From DATKBT01 sp035546295 (lineage in GTDB: Bacteria; Acidobacteriota; Thermoanaerobaculia; Multivoradales; Multivoraceae): a stretch of DNA of 16,166 nt. The notes under the pieces were generated by a model. It searched no databases. It saw only the letters and a list, made by a program, of their open reading frames with translations, and was not told where the DNA came from. The translations under genes and the position numbers were made by a program. Shown here one piece after another: positions 1 to 7,749 of the stretch. The DNA lies in assembly GCA_035546295.1 (NCBI GenBank), contig DATKBT010000159.1, positions 1-16,166 on the forward strand, given 5' to 3'. The stretch's first letter is position 1; the number at the start of each line of letters is the position of its first letter.

Positions 1-283
1 CGTTTTGACGCTCGATCGCGTCGCGCACCGCCGTGATCGGGATCTGGTAGGCGGCGAGGCGGTCGGCGTCGACCCAGACGTTGATCGCCCGATCGAGCCC
101 GCCCAGCAGCCGCAGCTCGCCGACCCCGGCGGAGCGCTCGAGCTGCGGCTTGATCACCTTGTCGGCGAGCTCGGTCAGCTCGCGCTGCGAGAGCTGTTTC
201 CCGCTCTCAGAGGAGTGCAAGAACCCGCATCCGCTGGCAAGCCGCACGAGGCTCCCGAGCGGCCAGCGACGCCACCCGGACCC
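1..283 (-). pseudogene. 5'-truncated RND efflux pump fragment (HAE-type), runs off the left edge
   Basis: Read on the minus strand, positions about 204 to 1 encode a piece of an RND permease porter domain: a stretch beginning RELTELADKVIKPQLERS, then GVGELRLLGGLDRAINVWV, then DADRLAAYQIPITAVRDAI, ending ERQN at the edge. This matches the PN2/TolC-docking part of hydrophobe/amphiphile (AcrB/MdtB-like) pumps and is clearly different from the metal-type pump next door. Homology stops near position 204. The frame stays open upstream only to a TAG at 284-286, and those extra residues (including SGCGFLHSSESGK) do not look like RND. The first transmembrane helix and about 150 residues expected in an intact pump are absent. 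It follows the CzcA-like gene on the same strand, 44 bp after its stop. It is most likely a decayed or recombined pump gene; a later restart or assembly join cannot be excluded. Confidence 0.7.
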
Positions 284-327
284 CTACAGGCGGGCTCGGG
301 CGTGGAGGATTGCCGCTCGAGACGCCA

Positions 328-3300
328 TCAGGGCTCTTTGCGCAAGTAGAGCGCCGGGACGACGACCAGGTTCAAGAGCGTCGAGGTCAGCAGGCCGCCG
401 AGGATGACCAGGGCCATCGGGCTCTGGATCTCGTTGCCCGGCGCGCCGCCGGCGAGCACCAGCGGGACCAGCGCCAGCCCAGCGGTCACCGCCGTCATCA
501 GGATCGGCGCCAACCGCTCGCGCGAGCCGATCCTCACCGCCTCGCCGATCGCCGCTCCGCCCTCGATCAGACGCTGGTAGCTGCTCACCAGAAGCACTCC
601 ATTGCGTGCCGCGATCCCGAACAGGGTGACGAAACCGACCACGGTGGCGACCGAGAGGACTCCGCCGGTGAGCGCGATCGCGAACACTCCGCCGATCAGC
701 GCCAGCGGCAGGTTGACCAGGACGATCAGGGTGTCGCGGTGGCTGCGGAAGGCGAGGAACAGCAGCGCGTACATGGCGATCACGACGAAGGCTGCGAGCA
801 GGGCGAGATTGCGCGCGCTCCTCGCCGCTTCCTCGAACTGACCGCCGAACGTGATCTGGTAGCCGCGCGGGAGCGTCACCTGCTCGACGACAGCCTCGCG
901 CGCGCGCTCGACGACGCCGGCCAGGTCAGCGCCCTCGACGTTGGCGGTCACCATCGCCACCCGTTGCACGTTCTCGCGCCGGATCAGCGACGGGCCGAGC
1001 GTGCGCCGTACGTCGGCGACCGAGCCGAGCCGCAGCAGGCTGCCCCCAGGGGCCGAGACCGGCAGCGCCTCGAGGCGCTCGGACGCCTCGCGCAACTCCG
1101 GCGGGAATCGGACGACGATGTCGGAGGCCAGCCCCTCCTCGAGGATCTGTCCGACCGCGACCCCCTGGAACAGTGCCTCGACCCCCCGCGCAACCTCGGC
1201 GGAGGAGAGCCCGTAGCGAGTCATCGCCGATCGATCGAAGTCGACGATGAGCTGCGGGACGGCTGCTTGCTCCTGGTTCGACAGGTCCACGATCCCGGGC
1301 ACCCCCGACAGTGCCTGCTCGACGCCTCCGGCCGCTGCCCGCAGCACCGCGAGATCGGGGCCCGAAACCTTGACCGCGAGGTTGGTGCGGCTGCCCGAGA
1401 GCATGTGGTCGATGCGGTGGCTGATCGGCTGGCCGAAGGAGACGGTGACTCCCGGGATGGTGGCGACCGAAAGCCGCATCTCGGCGAGGAGCTCCTCCTT
1501 GTCGCGGCCCTGCTCGAGCGGCCCGAGCACGACTTCCATCTCCGAGGCGTTGACCCCCTGGACGTGCTCGTCGCGCTCGGCGCGCCCGGTGCGCCGGCTG
1601 GTCGAGATCACCTCGGAGAACGCCAGCAAGGCCTCCTCCACCTGCCGGCCGACGCGGTCGCTGTCGGCGAGCGGGATGCCCGGCGGGCTCACCAGCGAGA
1701 CCGTCAGCGACCCCTCGTTGAACGGCGGCAGGAAGCTCCGCCCCAAGCCGGGGAGCAGCACCGCGGCGCCCGCCGCGAGCACGAGCATCAGGGCGACCAC
1801 CGCGGCACGATGCCGCAGGCTCCACTCCAGTGAAGGGCCGTAGGCGCGCTCCAGGGCCCTCAGCAGCCAGGGCTCGCGGGCCTCGACGACCCGCGCCCGC
1901 CCGAGGAGGACCTCACAGAGCACGGGGGTGACGGTGATCGCGACGAGCAACGACGCGGCGATCGCCGAGATGAAGGCGAAGCCCAGCGGGCGCAGCAGCC
2001 GCCCCTCGATACCGGGGAGGAAGAACACCGGCAGGAACACCAGGATGATGATCAGCGTGGCGAACAGGATCGGGCTGGTGACCTCGCCAGCGGCGGCGGC
2101 GACCACCTCTCGCGGCGGCCGGCGCTCGGCCTCGGGCAGCGCCCGCTCCTCGCGCAGCCGCCGGAAGACGACCTCGACCGCGATGATCGCGTCGTCGACC
2201 AGGAGCCCTATGGCGATGGTGAGCCCGCCGAGGGTCATGGTGTTGATCCCGAGCCCGAAGAGCGAGATCACCAGCACCCCGGCCAGCAGCGACAGCGGAA
2301 TCGCCAACGCCGCGATCAGCGTGGACCGGAGATGGCCGAGAAACGGCAACAGCACCAGAACCACCAGCACCGCTCCGTCGCGCAGCGCGACGGTGACGTT
2401 GCGGATGGCGACCTCGATGAAGTCGGCCTGTCGGAAGTTTTCCTCCTCGAGAACTACCCCCTCGGGGAGTGTGGCGGAGACCGCTTCGAGCGCGCGGTCG
2501 ATCTCGCCGGTGAGCTCGAGGGTGTTGGCGTTCGGCTGCTTCTGCACAGAGAGCACGACCGCCGAGTGGCCGCGGTACGACGCCGTGCCTCGCGCCGGCT
2601 CGGGCCCCCAGCCGACCTCCGCCACGTCGCCGACCCGCAGCGCAGCGCCGCCGCTCGCCACGACCGCCGCGTCGGCGATCTCCTCCGGACCACGAGCCCG
2701 GCCCAGCCCGCGCACCAGGTACTCCTGACCTCCCGCGACCTGGAAGCCGGCGGCGGGCGAGCTGCTCGCCTCGGCCACCGCCTCGAGCACCTGCTCGAGC
2801 GTGACCCCGTGCTGCAGGAGCGCGGTCGGGCGGACCGTGACCTGGAGCTGTCGCTTCTCGCCGCCCAGGGAGACCACCTGGGAGATGCCCGGGATCGCCA
2901 GCAGGGTGCGACTCACCACCCGATCGGCGAGCGCGCGCAGCTCTCTCGGCGACACGGTCTCGGAGGTCATCGCGACGAAGCTGATCTCGCCCATGATCGA
3001 GGACACCGGGCCCAACTCGGGGCGCCCCGCCTGATCCGGGAGCTCGACCCGCTGGAGGCGCTCGGAGACGATCTGGCGCGCCCGGTAGATGTCCTCGCCC
3101 CAGTCGAACTCGACCCAGATGACCGAGATGCCATCCGCCGAGACCGAGCGCAGGCGTCGGATGCCGGAGGCGCCATTGACCGCCGACTCGATCGGCAGCG
3201 TGACCAGCAGCTCGACCTCCTGCGGCGCCATCCCCGGACCCTCGGTGATCACGATCACGGTCGGCGCCGAGAGGTCGGGGAAGATGTCGACCGGCAGGCG

Positions 3301-3426
3301 TGCGGCCCAGACCCCGCCGAAGACCAGGAGGACAGCCGCGGCGCCGACCACCAGCCCCCGATGGCGGAGCGATGCGTCGATCAGGCGGTCGAGGATCCTG
3401 GTTTCACCGTGGGTCGGAGGAGTCAT
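328..3426 (-). CDS. CzcA/CusA-family heavy-metal efflux RND permease
   Basis: This is an inner-membrane proton-driven pump that moves metal cations from the periplasm or cytoplasm to the outer-membrane channel. The 1032 aa length is normal for the HME-RND family. Residues 20-45 form TM1, followed by the family signature around VDIFPDLSAPTV (46-57). A run of helices spans about 345-425, with a second set near the C-terminus (including LFGIAARNGVLLVSSY). TM4 carries AIGLLVDDAIIAVE, giving D411 and E418 as the probable proton-relay pair; the extra Asp of CzcA-type pumps, six residues before D411, is Ala here, as in CusA-like pumps. Of the three CusA methionines, two have plausible counterparts (ASEMEVV and RIDHMLSG) and the first seems replaced, so the metal is uncertain (Cu/Ag versus a divalent ion). 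The gene starts 22 bp after the adaptor gene stops, so they are probably cotranscribed. Confidence 0.93.
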   Translation of the reverse strand: MTPPTHGETRILDRLIDASLRHRGLVVGAAAVLLVFGGVWAARLPVDIFPDLSAPTVIVITEGPGMAPQEVELLVTLPIESAVNGASGIRRLRSVSADGISVIWVEFDWGEDIYRARQIVSERLQRVELPDQAGRPELGPVSSIMGEISFVAMTSETVSPRELRALADRVVSRTLLAIPGISQVVSLGGEKRQLQVTVRPTALLQHGVTLEQVLEAVAEASSSPAAGFQVAGGQEYLVRGLGRARGPEEIADAAVVASGGAALRVGDVAEVGWGPEPARGTASYRGHSAVVLSVQKQPNANTLELTGEIDRALEAVSATLPEGVVLEEENFRQADFIEVAIRNVTVALRDGAVLVVLVLLPFLGHLRSTLIAALAIPLSLLAGVLVISLFGLGINTMTLGGLTIAIGLLVDDAIIAVEVVFRRLREERALPEAERRPPREVVAAAAGEVTSPILFATLIIILVFLPVFFLPGIEGRLLRPLGFAFISAIAASLLVAITVTPVLCEVLLGRARVVEAREPWLLRALERAYGPSLEWSLRHRAAVVALMLVLAAGAAVLLPGLGRSFLPPFNEGSLTVSLVSPPGIPLADSDRVGRQVEEALLAFSEVISTSRRTGRAERDEHVQGVNASEMEVVLGPLEQGRDKEELLAEMRLSVATIPGVTVSFGQPISHRIDHMLSGSRTNLAVKVSGPDLAVLRAAAGGVEQALSGVPGIVDLSNQEQAAVPQLIVDFDRSAMTRYGLSSAEVARGVEALFQGVAVGQILEEGLASDIVVRFPPELREASERLEALPVSAPGGSLLRLGSVADVRRTLGPSLIRRENVQRVAMVTANVEGADLAGVVERAREAVVEQVTLPRGYQITFGGQFEEAARSARNLALLAAFVVIAMYALLFLAFRSHRDTLIVLVNLPLALIGGVFAIALTGGVLSVATVVGFVTLFGIAARNGVLLVSSYQRLIEGGAAIGEAVRIGSRERLAPILMTAVTAGLALVPLVLAGGAPGNEIQSPMALVILGGLLTSTLLNLVVVPALYLRKEP

Positions 3427-3448
3427 GGTGCAAGCCGTTCGAGACCGT

Positions 3449-5071
3449 TCAGTGCACGTGCCCGTGCGCCTCGCCCGAAGCGAGCAGTGAGGAGCGCCGG
3501 ATGGACTCGCCGCCCCTGGTGACCAGTCGCTGCCCCGGCGTCAGGTTCTCGACCATGGCGCGATCTCCCTCCCGGGCGAGGACGCTGACCTCCTGCCGTG
3601 CGAAGCGCTCGCCCGAGAGCTGCAGGTAGACGACGTCGACCCCGCCGTCGTCGATCAGGGCGGTGCCCGGCACGACGATCCCCTCGATGCGCTCGTCGAG
3701 CATCAGTCGGACGTCTGCGATCGCGCCGTGCACCAGGCCTTCGCCCGGCGCCTCGACGCTCGCCGTGATCAGCCCGGTCGAGGGGTCGACGGTGGGCGCG
3801 ATCGCGACCAGACGCACGTCCTGCTCGAACCGCACTGGAGCCCCCTCCCCGAAGGAGAGCACCACCCCGTCTAGCGCGGACTCTCGAAGCTGCCTCGCCT
3901 CCTCGACGGCCAGCTGGACGTCGATCCACACGCGGTCGGTGCGCACCACGCGGGCGAGCGCCCTCCCCGCGTCGACCGTCTCCCCGGGGGAGATCAGCAC
4001 CTCGGCCACGGCGCCGCCGAACGGCGCGCGCAGCGCGACCGTCTCGCCGGCCTCGCCGACCCGGACCGAGCGCGCCGTCTGGAGGTCGTGACCGGCCGCC
4101 GAGCTGCGGGCGGCGAGGCTCTCGACGCGCGTGCGCGCCTCCTCCAACTCGCGGAGGCTGGCGGCCTCGAGCGCGAACAGCTCCTCGAGCCGGGCGAGCC
4201 GCGACCGCCCCGCGGCCAGCTCCGCCTCGACGGTCGCCAGCTCGGCCTCGAGCTCGGCCAGGCTACGGTCGACCGCGACCCGAGGCACGAGTCCGAAGAG
4301 GATCGCGCCCTTGTCGACCTCCTGCCCGGGATAGGGCCAGCGCTCCCCGCGCAGCACGGCGGCCACGGGGGCCGTCAGCGTCGCGTCGCCGCCGGCGGGG
4401 GGACGCAGCCGTGCGGTGCCCTCGACCGCGCGCGCGAAGTGCGACGAGCGCACCCAGGCGGTCGCGAACTCGCTCTTCCACTGCTCCTCCTTGAGAAAAG
4501 GCAGCGGCTCGCCGCCGTCGAGCGCGCCGCGCGGCGCCGGTGCGACCAGCAGGCGACCGGGGGTCCCCGCTGCCCCGACCCGCACGCGCCCGCCCGCGAT
4601 CTCCTCGTCCCCCGCTTCGGAGGCGATGCGAAACCGCAGGTCGAAGTCGCCGGACTGCTCGGAGCGGATCTCGATCGAAAAGATCCCGGGACGCACCGGC
4701 TCAGTCGCCCTGAAGGATTGCTCGCCTCCGTCGCCCGACAGCACGATCTCCACACGCCCCCGTTCGAGGGGAGCGAAGCCTTCGAGCACGGTCACGTGGG
4801 TGTGCGCCACCGCCACCTCGCCGGCGCTGAGGGGATCGATCTCGGGGAAAACCTCGTAGGTCTCCCCCCACGCCGTCACCGACCAGCTCGCATCGGCCTC
4901 CTCGGCGGGAGAGGGAGCCGCTCCGTGGCAGGCGACGAGCAGCGAGGCGATGGTCAGCGCTCCGCCGAGCAGCGGCCGGACGCCGCCTCTGCGCCTGCGC
5001 ACGGACGTGGCCGGCCGCCTGCTGCGCGCTCCGGTGGGGGCGCTCTCAGTGGGCGTGGTCACCGTCACCAT
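3449..5071 (-). CDS. CzcB/CusB-type periplasmic adaptor lipoprotein
   Basis: This is the membrane-fusion protein of the efflux complex, bridging the RND pump and the outer-membrane factor. I chose the ATG at 5069-5071 (540 aa), because upstream sequence in this frame is low-complexity Pro/Thr/Arg overlapping the His-rich lipoprotein gene. From this start there is an Arg-rich N-terminus, a hydrophobic stretch and a lipobox LVAC with Cys48. Residues about 70-170 form a beta-rich extension resembling the FixH/YtkA-like domain seen in some CusB/CzcB adaptors. Residues 230-262 and 343-380 look like the two lipoyl half-motifs (SPGETVDAGRALARV). Between them, 268-335 is an Ala/Glu/Leu-rich coiled-coil hairpin. 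Beta-barrel and membrane-proximal domains follow. The protein ends HGHVH, a likely metal-binding tail. No strong SD precedes the ATG; with a 26-bp overlap with the upstream gene, translational coupling is likely. Confidence 0.88.
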   Translation of the reverse strand: MVTVTTPTESAPTGARSRRPATSVRRRRGGVRPLLGGALTIASLLVACHGAAPSPAEEADASWSVTAWGETYEVFPEIDPLSAGEVAVAHTHVTVLEGFAPLERGRVEIVLSGDGGEQSFRATEPVRPGIFSIEIRSEQSGDFDLRFRIASEAGDEEIAGGRVRVGAAGTPGRLLVAPAPRGALDGGEPLPFLKEEQWKSEFATAWVRSSHFARAVEGTARLRPPAGGDATLTAPVAAVLRGERWPYPGQEVDKGAILFGLVPRVAVDRSLAELEAELATVEAELAAGRSRLARLEELFALEAASLRELEEARTRVESLAARSSAAGHDLQTARSVRVGEAGETVALRAPFGGAVAEVLISPGETVDAGRALARVVRTDRVWIDVQLAVEEARQLRESALDGVVLSFGEGAPVRFEQDVRLVAIAPTVDPSTGLITASVEAPGEGLVHGAIADVRLMLDERIEGIVVPGTALIDDGGVDVVYLQLSGERFARQEVSVLAREGDRAMVENLTPGQRLVTRGGESIRRSSLLASGEAHGHVH

Positions 5072-5459
5072 GCTCGTGGTCGGAGTCGTCGTCGTGGGTG
5101 TGCGTGTCCTCCCCGTGGGAGTGCGCGCCCTCGCCGTGCGAGTGGGCGGCCTCCTGCTGCTCGACATCCGCCTCCTCCAGGGGAGCCTCGCTGACCTCCT
5201 CGGGGAAGGCGGGCTGGTACTCGACGGCGGCATCGTCCTGGGCGGCTCCGGCGCTCGCGGGCGCCACGGCCTCGTCCGGCTCGCTCTGCGAGCCGGACGG
5301 TCGCGAGCATCCGACGAGCAGCGTGGCGATCACCAGGATCGGGAGGATCGAGGGGAAGAGGAGCCCGACGACGGGCGATCGCGAGCTCGTGGCGACGCGA
5401 GCGACAGGAAGAACGCGAGAAAGGGAAGGGCGGCGAGGGTGGCGAAGAGATGAGGCCAT
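5046..5459 (-). CDS. Small lipoprotein with His/Asp-rich metal-binding tail
   Basis: This is a 137-aa protein not assigned to a named family. The ATG at 5457-5459 is supported by an AGGAGA ribosome binding site six bases upstream. Residues 1-50 hold a basic n-region and a hydrophobic core ending LLVGC (Cys51), a good lipobox. A Pro/Glu/Ala-rich linker follows. The C-terminus is a histidine-rich run: repeated HSHGE around 106-117, then a stretch of His and Asp through to the end (HTHDDDSDHEHGDGDHAH). Such tails bind Zn, Ni, Co or Cu. Its location between the outer-membrane factor and adaptor genes suggests a periplasmic metal chaperone or buffer for the efflux pump (inference). Its 3' end overlaps the adaptor start by 26 bp. 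Confidence 0.8.
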   Translation of the reverse strand: MASSLRHPRRPSLSRVLPVARVATSSRSPVVGLLFPSILPILVIATLLVGCSRPSGSQSEPDEAVAPASAGAAQDDAAVEYQPAFPEEVSEAPLEEADVEQQEAAHSHGEGAHSHGEDTHTHDDDSDHEHGDGDHAH

Positions 5460-5536
5460 CGCGGATCTCCTGTGGTGGTGGTCTTCGGTGAGTCCTGGGC
5501 GAGACGGGTTACGCGCGAAATCGAGAGGATCGGCGC

Positions 5537-6892
5537 TCAGGGCGAGCTCGACGAAGCGGCGAGGAGGTCGAGCCGGCGATCGGCGGCGAACGCCGCCTCC
5601 TCCAGCTCGAGGACGCTGGAATTGGCATCTGCAACAGAGCGCAGGACGTCGAGCAACTCGAGCACCTCCACCTCTCCGAGCTCGAAGGCTCGGACAGTGC
5701 CGGTGATCAGCGGCTCGACGGCGGCGGCGCTCTCCCGCGCCGCCACGAGCGCCTCGAGCAGGACGCGCAGGGAGCCGACGGCGGCTTCCCGCTCCGCATG
5801 CAGCGCGCGCCGGGCCTGCTCGAGCCGAGCCTGCGCGCCCGCGACCCGAGCGGCCGCCTCGGCGCGGGCGCCCCGGTTGGGATCGACGAGCGGGAGTCGC
5901 CAGGAGATGCCGATCAGGGGGCCGTCCAGCGAGGCCACGCCGTCGTCCTGGCGTTGCCATCCGGCGATCAGCTCGGGCAGCGCCTCGAGACGACGAGCCG
6001 CCTGGCCTTCGAGCCGCGCCGCCTCGAGTTGCTGCTCGATCACGACCAGCCGCGGGTGCGCCCCGACGGTGGCGAGGTTTGCGGCGTCGGGGGGCTGCGG
6101 AACGGGCGGAAGCACCGGGTGACCCTGAGCCAGGGTCGGGCTCCAGCCCGCGGCGACCCGCCGCGCCGCCTCGGCTTCGGCCCGAGCGAGAGCCAGCGAG
6201 GACCGCGCCTCGGCGGCCGCGAGCTCGAGGCGCCTCGCGCTCAGCCCCGGGACCTCGCCGCGCTGGGCCCGCCTCGTCTCACGGGCGGAGAGCGCCTCCA
6301 GGCGCTCGGCGTGCTCGGACAGAATCCTCGTCTCCTCGGTCGCGATCGCCCACTCGGCGAAGGCGGCACGCAGCTCGCTGCGCAGGGCGAGGCCGTCCAA
6401 CCTGGTGGTCGACCGAGCCGCCTTCGCTCGAATCTGCGCCGCCTCGATCGTCGCCCGTCGAGAACGGCGTGGGAGCTCCCACGCCACGGTCAGGTCGAGC
6501 TGCTCGACGCCGCGGGCTCCGTCGCCGGACGGATCCTCGCGTGCAACGGCGACTTCCGGCGCATCGAGTGTCGTGGCGTCGAGCACAGCGGCCTCCGCGA
6601 TCCCGATGCGCTCCTCGAGCGCCGCGACAGCCGGGTGATCGGGACCGACGGAGGCGACGAACTCCTCCTCGGTCACGGGCGGCGCATCGGCGCCGGACGG
6701 CTCTGGTCTCTGTGCTGGCGATCTGTGTGCTGGTGATCTCTGAGCTGCCGATTCTTGGCCTGGCGATTCCTGGCCTGGCGATTCCTGGGCGGGCGAGCTC
6801 TGGACGGGCACCGGCTCGAGAGGCGGAGCCAGTCCGGGGGCCGGCGTGATCGCCAGGGAGCCGGCGATCGCCAAGGCGGACGCTGCAAGCAT
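5537..6892 (-). CDS. CzcC/TolC-like outer-membrane efflux protein
   Basis: This is the outer-membrane factor that gives the pump its exit duct. It is 451 aa, normal for CzcC-like members of the OEP family. The start at 6890-6892 has GGAGGA nine bases upstream. A signal peptide occupies about residues 1-22. Residues about 32-62 are a Ser/Pro/Gln/Glu low-complexity linker made of six pentapeptide repeats, absent from typical members. The mature part is dominated by Ala/Glu/Leu/Arg-rich helices forming two similar halves, as in TolC (for example, around residues 215-245 and 330-370), with the CzcC-like motif ELPRRSRRATIEAAQIRA. It lies upstream of the His-rich lipoprotein with a 77-bp gap and belongs to the same transcription unit. 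Confidence 0.88.
   Translation of the reverse strand: MLAASALAIAGSLAITPAPGLAPPLEPVPVQSSPAQESPGQESPGQESAAQRSPAHRSPAQRPEPSGADAPPVTEEEFVASVGPDHPAVAALEERIGIAEAAVLDATTLDAPEVAVAREDPSGDGARGVEQLDLTVAWELPRRSRRATIEAAQIRAKAARSTTRLDGLALRSELRAAFAEWAIATEETRILSEHAERLEALSARETRRAQRGEVPGLSARRLELAAAEARSSLALARAEAEAARRVAAGWSPTLAQGHPVLPPVPQPPDAANLATVGAHPRLVVIEQQLEAARLEGQAARRLEALPELIAGWQRQDDGVASLDGPLIGISWRLPLVDPNRGARAEAAARVAGAQARLEQARRALHAEREAAVGSLRVLLEALVAARESAAAVEPLITGTVRAFELGEVEVLELLDVLRSVADANSSVLELEEAAFAADRRLDLLAASSSSP
6708..6797 (-). repeat. Six 15-bp tandem repeats inside the outer-membrane factor gene
   Basis: Six consecutive 15-bp units can be laid out at 6708, 6723, 6738, 6753, 6768 and 6783, most ending in GAT on the plus strand. 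The two central units (6753-6767 and 6768-6782) differ at one base. On the minus strand each unit encodes a pentapeptide of the form S-P-x-Q-E or S-P-x-Q/H-R. As the unit is a multiple of three, copy-number change would keep the frame and alter only the length of the linker after the signal peptide. Confidence 0.85.
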
Positions 6893-7122
6893 GCTGCGAA
6901 GTCCTCCGTGAAGCGCGAGCGGGTCGTGGCCGTCGCCACATCCCGAGGAAGGGGGCTGGCGCGACGCGGCCGCACCCCGGCCCTCGTTCGCACCATCACT
7001 CTCAGGCCCCGAACGCCCGCACCTGGGTGCGAGCGAGGGGGCGGAGCCCGGACCGAGCTACCCCACCTCTCGCCGAGCTGTGTCGCCGAAGAGGCGGGCG
7101 CTGCGGGCGCTCGCTGGGAGGA
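6893..7122. other. Intergenic stretch with a long stem-loop (arms 6981-6994 and 7026-7039)
   Basis: Between the small His-rich gene and the outer-membrane factor gene I see no convincing gene. An inverted repeat is present: CCCTCGTTCGCACC at 6981-6994 pairs with GGTGCGAGCGAGGG at 7026-7039, 13 of 14 positions with the remaining one a G-T type pair, and a 31-base loop. No T-tract follows on either strand, so a canonical Rho-independent terminator is not supported. It could be an RNA-processing or attenuation structure within the operon. Confidence 0.45.
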
Positions 7123-7527
7123 TCAGCGCAACAGCGCGCAGTGTTCGTAGTAGAGCCGTGGCGGCGAGCCGCGCCCGTGGGTCGGTATCGACCCGCTGGA
7201 TGCCCACGCGGACCGCGTCGACGCTTCGGCGTCGATCGACACCAGCGCGACGTCCAGATCCGCCGCCACGACCGCTCCCGGGTCGGGCCGAACTCCAGGC
7301 GGACCCTGATCCGGCGCCACCAGCTCGTGTCGATGGGAGCTCTCGTGAACCGCCGGTCGAGCTTCCGGCTCGGGCGCATCGTGCGCATTCGCACCGGCCG
7401 CGTGCCGACCGTGATGATCGTCCAGCGCCAGGTGAAGGCTCACGCCGATCGCCTGCGCTCCAGGGGTCGCCCACGCCGCGAGCAGCGCGAGCGCGATCAC
7501 CGGGCGCACGGACGCACGAGTCCTCAT
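7123..7527 (-). CDS. Small exported His-rich protein, first gene of the metal efflux cluster
   Basis: This is a 134-aa protein with no assigned family. The start at ATG 7525-7527 gives a clean N-terminal signal sequence (MRTRASVRPVIALALLAAWA, followed by a probable cleavage near AQA, residue 26). The frame is open further upstream, but that part has no export signal and looks non-coding. The mature part carries two His-containing patches, LHLALDDHHGRH (31-42) and HESSHRHE (61-68), and ends LYYEHCALLR. Small His-bearing exported proteins often precede czc/cus operons, so a periplasmic metal-sensing or buffering role is plausible, but this rests on context. A candidate sigma70-like promoter lies just upstream at 7537-7565. 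Confidence 0.65.
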   Translation of the reverse strand: MRTRASVRPVIALALLAAWATPGAQAIGVSLHLALDDHHGRHAAGANAHDAPEPEARPAVHESSHRHELVAPDQGPPGVRPDPGAVVAADLDVALVSIDAEASTRSAWASSGSIPTHGRGSPPRLYYEHCALLR

Positions 7528-7536
7528 CAGGCCGGC

Positions 7537-7565
7537 AGTGTCGCAGACGCGCCAAGTCGCGTCAA
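7537..7565 (-). promoter_or_regulatory. Candidate promoter for the metal efflux cluster
   Basis: On the minus strand TTGACG (7565-7560) is followed after 17 bases by GACACT (7542-7537). The -35 matches five of six consensus bases; the -10 is weak, matching only three. Initiation here would leave a leader of only a few bases before the ATG at 7527. No operator-like dyad of the MerR or ArsR kind was recognised around it. Confidence 0.3.
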
Positions 7566-7749
7566 CTCGAGGAGGTGCCGGACGCGTCGCCGACGGGCGC
7601 CGCGTCATGCTCGAACCTGCGATCGAGATGGAACGGTGGAGCGCGGAAGGGCGAGAGAGAACGTTCGCCACGCCGGCGCCACGGTCGGGACCGAGCGTTG
7701 CGCGGGCCCTTCGTCGAGGCACCCGAGACGGAGGGGGCCAGCCGGGCCG

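Noticed and set aside
181..240. Possible third copy of the 55-bp repeat near the RND fragment junction
   Set aside because: Only a short stretch (CACTCC-CTGAG-like on the minus strand) is similar; there is no GGCCC-GAA-GGGCC core, so it is most likely chance.
310..1833. Long plus-strand open frame opposite the RND pump
   Set aside because: It is a high-GC antisense shadow rich in Arg, Asp and Gln without domains or ribosome site; the minus strand carries an unambiguous full-length pump.
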